From: Phycisphaerae bacterium
GTDB lineage: Bacteria; Planctomycetota; Phycisphaerae; UBA1845; UTPLA1
DNA: 64,000 nucleotides
NCBI GenBank assembly: GCA_023150615.1
Contig: JAKLKO010000012.1
Coordinates: 62,001 to 126,000 of the forward strand
Direction: 5' to 3'
Shown: piece after piece, positions 18,665 to 25,306 of the stretch
How positions within the stretch are numbered: position 1 is the stretch's first letter
How the letters are laid out: every line of letters begins with the position of its first letter
Notes under the pieces: generated by a model
The model's input: the letters and a program-made list of their open reading frames with translations, nothing else
What the model was told of the DNA's origin: nothing
Database searches by the model: none
Position numbers and translations under genes: made by a program

Positions 18665-18696
18665 GGTCGACGACCGCATTCACGTGAACCGATAAT
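18665..18696. promoter_or_regulatory. Two adjacent palindromes, possible operator
   Basis: GGTCGACGACC (18665-18675, symmetric around one central base) is followed three bases later by the perfect 10-base palindrome TTCACGTGAA (18679-18688) and then GATAAT (18691-18696). The cluster lies in a divergent promoter region, about 180 bases before the barrel gene, so a dimeric regulator site is possible. Confidence 0.3.
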
Positions 18697-18872
18697 CACC
18701 GTATGCGCGGCGTCGCCGCGTCGGTTGCCGTGCGTCCGACGCGCCTTGCGTCCCGCGCGCCGTGCGAGTATCTCCGTCCCGGTTGGGGCGTTGGCGCGGA
18801 ACGCACGGCAGCCGCTCGGAACCCACTGGCACTGCCGAAACGGTGGCTTACCGCGAATGAGGGACGCGACGC

Positions 18873-20306
18873 GTGCAGCCTAACGGTCGGCATCGTGCAC
18901 GAGCGGTCGTCTGGGCCGCCCCGACCTGGCTCACGCTGGCCGCGACCGCCGCCGCCCAGGTCGGCACCACCAGCGACGCCTTCCTGCAGCGCCAACGGGC
19001 CATTGAAGAACGCAACCGGCAGATGATGGACCGCGCCCTGCCGACGTCCCAGCGGTTCCTCTTCGACTGGGGCGGCTGGTTCGACTGGTACCTCTTCCTC
19101 TTCGACGACGGCGATAACAGCAGCCGCACCCAGCGGACGTACGACTTGCGCCTCTGGGCCGGCGTGACGGCCGACGAGGGTGTGCACGAGGCGTACTTCC
19201 GCACGCGGATGAGCTGGCGCGACTGGAACTACGGCGACTCGTTCAATGGGAACGAAGACGACTTCGAAGGTCCGAACCTCGATCGCGGCTACTACCAGTT
19301 CGACTTGACCAAGGCCCTGCGCCGCTACAACGACATCGACCTGCCGCTCTCGCTGCGGGCCAAGGTCGGTCGCGACTTCGTCGTGGCCGGCAGCGGCTAC
19401 GCCGTGTCGCTCCCGCTCGATCATGTCAGCGTCCAAATGGAATACCTCGATTTCCAGACGACGTTCATCCTCGGACGCACGCCGTCCAGCACGCCCAACA
19501 TCGATCGCAGTGAGCCGGTGTCTGACAACAGCATCCGGAACTTCTGGATCATCGAGGAGCGATGGAAGGGCTCGCCGCGCCATGAGCCGTTCGTCTACAT
19601 CGCGCAAAACTCCGACCACTCCCGCGAGGACCCGCTCGACCTGCTCCAGAACTACCGCTACGACTCGACCTATATCGGATTCGGCTCGACGGGCGAGCTG
19701 GTCCGAAACCTGCGCTACACGACCGAATGGGTCATCGAGCGCGGCACCAGCTACGGCGACCAGCGCTTCCTCCACAAGGACAAGATCAAGGCGTGGGCCT
19801 TCGATCAGGAGCTGGAGTATCTCTTCTCGCACAAGACCGAGCCGCGCCTGTCGCTCGAATACATGTTCGCCAGCGGCGACGTTGATCGACTCGATAGCCC
19901 GACCAACGCCGTCGGCGGAAACCGCAACGACCACACCGATCGCGGATTCGTCGGCTTCGGCTTCCGCGATACGGGCGTCTCGTTCGCCCCGCGATTGTCG
20001 AACATCCATATCTGGCGCGCCGGCGCCTCCTTCCGGCCGCTCCCCGAGGTCGAACTGGCCCGCAATCTCGAGCTGGGCACGAACTGGTTCCTGTATCACA
20101 AGCACCGCACGGCGGCCGCGGTCAGCGACTCGCTCGCCGACGAGCAAGCGGGCTACCTCGGCTGGGAGATGGACTACTTCGCGAACTACCGCCTGACGAA
20201 CGACCTCTCGCTGACGGTGCGGTTCGGTTCGTTCTTTCCGGGCGACGCGTTTTCCGATCGGACGTCGCGGACGTTTCTGCTGACAGGTGTGACGTGGTCC
20301 TTCTAG
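18873..20306 (+). CDS. Outer-membrane beta-barrel, alginate-export-like
   Basis: 477 residues with a signal peptide ending near TAAAQ and a mature part of alternating amphipathic strands, rich in Tyr/Trp/Phe and ending in the terminal Phe typical of barrels inserted by BamA. Charged turns such as FDDGDNSS and NGNEDDFEG separate strands. The pattern (DLRLWAGV, YYQFDLTKAL, RVGRDFVV-like and LSLEYMFASGD) resembles the alginate_exp barrel family. Known members export polysaccharide, but the name is used widely for related barrels of unknown substrate. The start is GTG 18873, with GAGGG 9 bases upstream. It overlaps or directly precedes a lipoprotein gene. Confidence 0.75.
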   Translation: MQPNGRHRARAVVWAAPTWLTLAATAAAQVGTTSDAFLQRQRAIEERNRQMMDRALPTSQRFLFDWGGWFDWYLFLFDDGDNSSRTQRTYDLRLWAGVTADEGVHEAYFRTRMSWRDWNYGDSFNGNEDDFEGPNLDRGYYQFDLTKALRRYNDIDLPLSLRAKVGRDFVVAGSGYAVSLPLDHVSVQMEYLDFQTTFILGRTPSSTPNIDRSEPVSDNSIRNFWIIEERWKGSPRHEPFVYIAQNSDHSREDPLDLLQNYRYDSTYIGFGSTGELVRNLRYTTEWVIERGTSYGDQRFLHKDKIKAWAFDQELEYLFSHKTEPRLSLEYMFASGDVDRLDSPTNAVGGNRNDHTDRGFVGFGFRDTGVSFAPRLSNIHIWRAGASFRPLPEVELARNLELGTNWFLYHKHRTAAAVSDSLADEQAGYLGWEMDYFANYRLTNDLSLTVRFGSFFPGDAFSDRTSRTFLLTGVTWSF

Positions 20307-20329
20307 AGAACGCCGGACTTCGACGCTGC

Positions 20330-20902
20330 ATGGGCCGGGACGCCGGATGCTGCCTCGCGCTCGGGGCGATGCTGCTGCTCGGCTGCGGAGCGCCGCGGAA
20401 CATCGAGATGGAGGTCGATCCCGATCAGCTCACCGATATGGAGTTCCAGGCCTACCTGGCGACGGCGCCGATGGTGACTGTGGCGGAAGCGTATCGCGCG
20501 ATGCTCATGCTCGCCGACGGCGAGGACACCTGCAAATCGTTCGACGAGCGGCGCGAGAAGCTCGCCGCGCGCGGCATCATCCGGCCGCAATGGAACCTCC
20601 GGCCGGACCACGTCCTCGATCAGGGGTCGCTCGCCTACATGGTGATGCGGATCTGCCGCATGCCGGGCGGCGTGAACATGCTCGCGCTCGGCTCGTTCGG
20701 CATCGGCGACCGGCGCTACGCGCTGCGCGAGATGATCTATCGCGGCATGATGGAAGATGCCGTGGCCTACCAGTTCGTCTCCGGCGGCCAGCTCGTCGCC
20801 CTCATGGCGCGGGCCGACGTGTACATGGAAAAGCACGCGCTGTACGAGGCCCCACCCATCGAGTTGCCGCCCGAGCCCAAGCCGGGCGAGAAAGCGTACT
20901 GA
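20330..20902 (+). CDS. Lipoprotein of unknown function
   Basis: 190 residues from ATG 20330, with a short signal ending in the lipobox LLGC. The frame also opens at GTG 20294 inside the barrel gene, after an AGG; that start would lengthen the signal by 12 residues and couple the two genes, so it is a real alternative. The mature protein is helical, with many Met and Ala residues, and ends in Pro-rich PPIELPPEPKPG. The close placement after the barrel gene suggests they act together in the outer membrane. No family recognised. Confidence 0.7.
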   Translation: MGRDAGCCLALGAMLLLGCGAPRNIEMEVDPDQLTDMEFQAYLATAPMVTVAEAYRAMLMLADGEDTCKSFDERREKLAARGIIRPQWNLRPDHVLDQGSLAYMVMRICRMPGGVNMLALGSFGIGDRRYALREMIYRGMMEDAVAYQFVSGGQLVALMARADVYMEKHALYEAPPIELPPEPKPGEKAY

Positions 20903-21145
20903 CACGCTCGCCTTTCAGGCTCCCTGAACTCCTCGCCGCCACCGGAATCGGTGACAGAGTGTGACACCCGGCCGCGCCGCCGCCGCAATGGGCCGTCGCT
21001 TTACTACTCCGAGAGGCCGCCTGAGAATACCCGTCGCGGGCACACTCCGCCGTCGGGCGGCCCGGACGCAAGTGCGCGGGCGAGCGGCTACGCGGCCGAG
21101 CGAACGTCCGGCATCACATTGGAAACAACTTGAAGGAGAGTTGCG

Positions 21146-22453
21146 ATGACCCTTTCCTTTTCGTCGTCGCGCACACGAACTCGACGATCCCCCACGCGCA
21201 CGGGCGACACCAGCCGGGCGACCCGGACTTTCGCGAATGCGGCCGCGCGCTGCCTGGCGATGTTATGCCTCGGCGCGCTCGCCGCCGTGAGTTGCACGTC
21301 AAACGCCGCAACCGATGAAGTCCCGCGCGAACCGCCGAAGCCCGGCGATCGCGCCCCGGGATTCGGCGTCCGCACGCTGAACGCCGGCGCCGGCCCCGAA
21401 GAACGGAATCTCGCCGACTACCACGGCCGGCCATTGCTGCTGGCGTTCTGGACCACGTGGTCGGCGGATTCGGTGCAGGCGCACGCCCACCTCGCGGAGT
21501 TGCGAAAGGCCGCCGATGCCAAGGCGCTGGCCATCGTGGCCGTCAGCAATGAGAGTCGGGACACGGTCGCCCAATGCCCGGCAATTGCGAACGCCTCATA
21601 CGAAATCGCCATCGACCCGTCGAGTGAGATGGTGCGCAATTACGGCGTGCGCGGATTCCCCGCGGCAATCCTCGTCAGCGCCGAAGGCGTCATCGTCTGG
21701 CGCGGCAAGCCGCAGGACCTCAGCCGCAAAATGCTGAATCGCTTCCTCGCCGAAGGTGTCGCGCCGGCGACGATCGAGGATCCCGCAAAAGACGCCGGTC
21801 GGTCCCCACGATCACTCCTCACCAACATTCGCCCGAGCGCGCCGAACACAACGCTCAACATCGAAACCTCCGGCGCTGAGGACTGGTTCCGCGTCATGGC
21901 GCGCGGCGCGCGGATCGACCAGATCGTTCAGGCGCTCCTGCGCGTGCCGCCGACGCGAATCCGAGTCGCCGAGGAACTGATCTCGCAGAAGTACGATGTC
22001 GACGTGAAGTACCGGCCCGAAACGCCGAGTCCGGACGGGCCGGAACTCGCCCTGCGAACGCTGCTCGCCGCAGCCGGACTGGAGATGCAACTCACAAACG
22101 TCGAAAGCGAAGTCCTGGTCATGACGCATTCCGGCCGAAAGCCGCCGCGCGGTGCCGGCGGCCCGCAAGTCCTGCAATTCGAGGGCGCGATTCAGATTCA
22201 GAACCATACGATGGCAGAGATCGCCTCGATCCTCGAGGAACTCACGCGGCAGCCCATCGTCGACCAGACGCGACTGCGGCGGCGATATCAGATTCAGTTT
22301 CCGGCCGACCTGAACGCCAAACAGCTCTTCAAGCACTTGGAGAAGGAGTACGGACTGTCGTTCAAACGAAAGACGCTGACGATCGAGGTCTATCACGTCC
22401 GAAAGCGGAGCACGCCCGCGACCGAATCAGAGTCGAATCAAGTTAGGACGTAA
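21146..22453 (+). CDS. Lipoprotein: thioredoxin-fold domain without Cys pair, plus DUF3738-like domain
   Basis: 435 residues. A basic N-terminus is followed by a signal and possible lipobox AVSC (Cys50). Residues about 66-200 look like a TlpA/AhpC-type thioredoxin fold (PGDRAPGFGV, RPLLLAFWTTW, VRGFPAAILVSAEGVIVWRG), but the active-site WCxxC is WSADS (Ser106, Ser109). Residues about 240-420 resemble the DUF3738 domain, with ALRTLLAAAGLEMQL, PIVDQTRLRRRYQIQF and a final EVYHV strand. AAGGAGAG precedes ATG 21146. The combination occurs in acidobacterial and planctomycete exported proteins. It cannot act as a dithiol oxidoreductase; binding or structural roles are more likely. Confidence 0.75.
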   Translation: MTLSFSSSRTRTRRSPTRTGDTSRATRTFANAAARCLAMLCLGALAAVSCTSNAATDEVPREPPKPGDRAPGFGVRTLNAGAGPEERNLADYHGRPLLLAFWTTWSADSVQAHAHLAELRKAADAKALAIVAVSNESRDTVAQCPAIANASYEIAIDPSSEMVRNYGVRGFPAAILVSAEGVIVWRGKPQDLSRKMLNRFLAEGVAPATIEDPAKDAGRSPRSLLTNIRPSAPNTTLNIETSGAEDWFRVMARGARIDQIVQALLRVPPTRIRVAEELISQKYDVDVKYRPETPSPDGPELALRTLLAAAGLEMQLTNVESEVLVMTHSGRKPPRGAGGPQVLQFEGAIQIQNHTMAEIASILEELTRQPIVDQTRLRRRYQIQFPADLNAKQLFKHLEKEYGLSFKRKTLTIEVYHVRKRSTPATESESNQVRT

Positions 22454-22484
22454 CGCCCCGAATCGCGATCTCCGCGGACGACGC

Positions 22485-23273
22485 TCACGCATCCGCGTGC
22501 CGCGCGGATGTCGCCTGCATCCGCCGCGCCCGGGCGACGTAGAGATGAAACACGCCCGGGCCGAACGCGCAGAGCATCACCGCCACCCCGGCGCAGATGG
22601 CGATGAACGTCACGATCGGCGCCGAACAATCGCCGCGCTGCCGGACCCAGATGTGACAACTGACGGCCACCAGCAGTTCAATGATGCTGCCGCGGACGAG
22701 CGACTGCTGCGTTTGCGAGACCACCTCGTCCGCGCCCGCGCGACGGATCCGGGCGAACGCGATCCACCACCCGATCCACGTCCCGATGAACACCGCGCTC
22801 ATCAGCAGCCAGACCCAATCGGAGAGGCCGTCCCGGAACAGCACGAGCACCCAGGAGAAGAGCATCCCGACCGCCAGCAACGCGAACAACGTGCACGTCG
22901 TCACGATCGGCACGAGCAAATGCCGCGGCTTGATCTCGTAGTCCCACGATGCCCGGACGGGCACCAGAAGCATCAACGCCTGCGCAGCGAGCAGGATGGC
23001 GATGATCAACCAGAACGGCCACGCCGCAAACGAATTGATCACGTCGTCCCACGGAAACGGACTCATCGGTGACCAGAAACAGATGATCAGCAGTGGAACG
23101 TACAGAACCAACAGGGCGACCAGGTACGTCAGCAGCGTGACGATCGCCCAGCGCCGCAGCCGTGGCCGCTCCGCACGCGGGTCGGCCGCGCTCTGCCGCA
23201 ACCGCTCGAACCGCCCGACCCGCGGCCGGGCATACTCCAACGTCACCGGTCCGTCCGACGGTGATTCGGCCAT
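22485..23273 (-). CDS. Multi-spanning membrane protein, unknown
   Basis: 262 residues with a charged N-terminus (to about residue 40) and six hydrophobic segments, paired with short loops. The loop after the second segment carries SPMSPFPWDD and the fourth loop a GADEVVSQTQQSLVRG stretch. It has some resemblance to YIP1-like proteins but no signature I can name. It is convergent with the redoxin-like gene and divergent from the PepSY-like gene. Confidence 0.65.
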   Translation of the reverse strand: MAESPSDGPVTLEYARPRVGRFERLRQSAADPRAERPRLRRWAIVTLLTYLVALLVLYVPLLIICFWSPMSPFPWDDVINSFAAWPFWLIIAILLAAQALMLLVPVRASWDYEIKPRHLLVPIVTTCTLFALLAVGMLFSWVLVLFRDGLSDWVWLLMSAVFIGTWIGWWIAFARIRRAGADEVVSQTQQSLVRGSIIELLVAVSCHIWVRQRGDCSAPIVTFIAICAGVAVMLCAFGPGVFHLYVARARRMQATSARHADA

Positions 23274-23452
23274 GGCCCCGCATCATCCCGGCCGGAACCA
23301 CGCTTTGCTATCGCGGAGTTGGAGGACCCGCCCCCCAACAAATCCGCCGTCGCGCCCCGCCGCCGCGCGGTATGCTGTTGTCGGCTCGCGTTGCATGGCG
23401 GTCCGACGGGCGCGACCCGACGTCGAGCGGATCCTGCTGGGAGGTGGTGATC

Positions 23453-23956
23453 ATGAGACGAAACACCGTGTGCATGACCGTGGTCGTGGCGCTGGCGATC
23501 CCGATCCTCGGCTACGCGGCGTGGAAAGGCGATGCCGGCGAGAGCGAGCGCCGCGTCAAGGAAGCCGAAGTTCCACCGGCCGCGCTCCAGGCGCTGAAAA
23601 AACTGGCCGCGGGCGCCAAGATTACCGAGTTCACCGAGGAGATCGAGCACGGTCATACGTACTACGAAGCGAGCTGGACCGGCGAGCACGGCAAGGTCGA
23701 TGGCCTCGTGACGGCCGCTGGCGACGCCGTCGAGATCGAGGAGCAGATCTCCGAACAGGCCGTCCCGCGAGCGGTGATTGACAAGGCGCGGCAGATGGCC
23801 GGCAAGGACGTGAGCCTCTACTGCGAGAAGAAGACCGTGTTCTTGTACGAGGTGAAGTTCAGGAAGGGCGATCACCGCCACGAGATCGTGTTCTCGCCCG
23901 ACGGCCGAGAGCACGAACACGACGAGGAGACCGGCAAGGAAGAAGGCGACGAATGA
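23453..23956 (+). CDS. Exported PepSY-like protein
   Basis: 167 residues with an N-terminal signal or anchor (about 5-22) and two copies of a small alpha-beta unit: AALQALKKLAAGAKITEFTEEIEHGHTYYE and AVIDKARQMAGKDVSLYCEKK..FLYEVKF. This helix-then-strands arrangement resembles the PepSY/BLIP-like fold seen in secreted inhibitors and sensors. The C-terminus is very acidic with His residues (HRHEIVF..EHEHDEETG), perhaps metal-binding. A strong GGGAGG lies 8 bases before ATG 23453. A possible -10 (TATGCT) is at 23371-23376. Confidence 0.75.
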   Translation: MRRNTVCMTVVVALAIPILGYAAWKGDAGESERRVKEAEVPPAALQALKKLAAGAKITEFTEEIEHGHTYYEASWTGEHGKVDGLVTAAGDAVEIEEQISEQAVPRAVIDKARQMAGKDVSLYCEKKTVFLYEVKFRKGDHRHEIVFSPDGREHEHDEETGKEEGDE

Positions 23957-24006
23957 CGGCTCCGGGGTCGTGCGACTTCGATGCGGTCCGTGGGTAAGAA
24001 TGGGGG

Positions 24007-24034
24007 TTGATTCGTGTCGCGGGGTGGGTAGAAT
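24007..24034 (+). promoter_or_regulatory. Sigma-70-like promoter for the FecR-domain gene
   Basis: TTGATT (24007-24012) and TAGAAT (24029-24034) with a 16-base spacer. The resulting leader before ATG 24194 would be about 150 bases. Confidence 0.5.
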
Positions 24035-24193
24035 CCCACGCGCGATCCGTTTTGGGACGCCGCGAGGCGGACCGGTGCCTCGGGATCGCATCTCTCGCAA
24101 CCATCGGGACTCATGGCACGGAAGTTGCCGATGACTATGCTGTCGCACTGCAGGCCCGGAGTCTGCATGCGAGGCGTGTATAAGGGGCTCGCC

Positions 24194-25216
24194 ATGAAAC
24201 GGGCAGAGTGGGTCAGACGGCGGATTGCGGTCGCGGTCGGGTTCCTTGGTTTTTGCGTCGCGGGCATCGTCTTCGCCGCCGATCCGGCGCCGAAGCCGGC
24301 GGCAGGCAAGGTCGAGGGCCTGCGCTTCCGCGTCCTGGAAGTTCGCGGCATCGCGAAGTGGGGCGCACTCGACCTCGATCCGAAGTCGCCGGTCGGCTGG
24401 AAAAGGGTCCAGGTCGGTGACGAATACGGCGCGGGAATCCAGATCGCCACCAACGTTCGGTCGAAGGTGAAGCTGGTCATGGAACCGGCGACGCCGCCGA
24501 CGATCGTCATGATCGAGTCGATGGCGCTCGCGAGCATCGACGAGCTGGCCAAGCGCGACGAGATGGCGCTGACCCGGCTCGGGCTGGCGTACGGCGCGAT
24601 CCGCGCGGGCGTGGCCGAGAGCGAGGTCCGCAGTGACCTCGAAATCCGTTCACCCGTCGCGACGCTGTCGAAGCGCGGCACGTGGGACTTCCGACTGTTC
24701 GTCGAAAGCGGCACCGGGAAATTCCAGATGTCGCTCGCCGAGCGTGGGTTGCTCGAGGCGATCCACAACGCAACCGGGAAGCGCCGCTACGTGCTGCCCG
24801 GCCAGCAGATCAACCAGCTCATGAGCCGCTGGGTCGAGACCGCGAGTTTCCTGCGGCCGATCACGGTACAGGACCTCTTCGGCCTGAAGGGCACAGAGAA
24901 GATCTTCCTGCAGTACTTCGGCGATGGACTCGGCGTCATCACGCCGGACGGCGATCCGGCGGGCGTGCTGAATCGCTCCGGAACGACTGCCGACAAACTC
25001 GGCGGGCTGGGCGACCTGCTCAACTCGCTCCAGAACTCAAACCAGTCATCGCAGCAGCTTCAACTGAGCCAGGCGCTTCAGAATCGGCTCGGCTCCGGCC
25101 CGGGAGTGATCTCGCGGCCGGACGGCAACTTCGGCGTCGGCTTCGGCAACGTGCCGGTCTACTCTTCGCGGATGAAGACCGTGCAGAAGATCATGAAATC
25201 CATGCGGAATCGCTGA
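24194..25216 (+). CDS. Exported FecR-domain protein
   Basis: 340 residues from ATG 24194, which has AAGGGG at 6 bases; an earlier ATG at 24113 is less likely. The signal peptide ends near VFAA. Residues about 40-165 follow the FecR pattern (GDEYGAGIQIATNVRSKVKLVM, and SDLEIRSPVATLSKRGTWDFR). FecR domains usually relay a signal to an ECF sigma factor, but no sigma gene or membrane helix is present here, so this is probably a stand-alone envelope protein. The C-terminal 100 residues are Asn/Gln/Ser/Gly-rich. A strong terminator follows. Confidence 0.75.
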   Translation: MKRAEWVRRRIAVAVGFLGFCVAGIVFAADPAPKPAAGKVEGLRFRVLEVRGIAKWGALDLDPKSPVGWKRVQVGDEYGAGIQIATNVRSKVKLVMEPATPPTIVMIESMALASIDELAKRDEMALTRLGLAYGAIRAGVAESEVRSDLEIRSPVATLSKRGTWDFRLFVESGTGKFQMSLAERGLLEAIHNATGKRRYVLPGQQINQLMSRWVETASFLRPITVQDLFGLKGTEKIFLQYFGDGLGVITPDGDPAGVLNRSGTTADKLGGLGDLLNSLQNSNQSSQQLQLSQALQNRLGSGPGVISRPDGNFGVGFGNVPVYSSRMKTVQKIMKSMRNR

Positions 25217-25264
25217 GACCCGGATTCGGCCGACGACGGGCGCATCCGCCGGCCACGAATTCCC

Positions 25265-25301
25265 GCGGGGCCGGTCCGAGCGAGGCTCGGACCGGCCCCG
25301 C
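25265..25301. terminator. Perfect 17-bp hairpin between convergent genes
   Basis: GCGGGGCCGGTCCGAGC (25265-25281) and its exact complement (25285-25301) enclose a GAG loop, followed by CGCTTTCAT. It can serve both the FecR gene (plus) and the GreA-like gene (minus). Confidence 0.75.
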
Positions 25302-25306
25302 CGCTT

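Larger units (their letters stand above)
18355..18872. other. Divergent intergenic region with promoter-like elements
   Basis: This 518-base gap separates the DUF1223 gene (minus) from the outer-membrane barrel gene (plus). Near the DUF1223 start is the minus-strand TATAAT at 18413-18418. Two adjacent perfect palindromes lie in the middle (see the separate entry). The open frames here, including one of 138 codons on the plus strand, have arginine-rich compositions typical of shadow frames and no family features. I see no gene. Confidence 0.5.

Noticed and set aside
18467-18883. A 138-codon frame in the DUF1223-barrel gap
   Set aside because: Arg/Pro/Ser-rich composition, no ribosome site, and it crosses the probable promoter region.
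21000-21028. TTTACT-17-GAGAAT as a promoter for the redoxin-like gene
   Set aside because: Both hexamers match the consensus at only four positions, which is expected by chance in a gap of this length.
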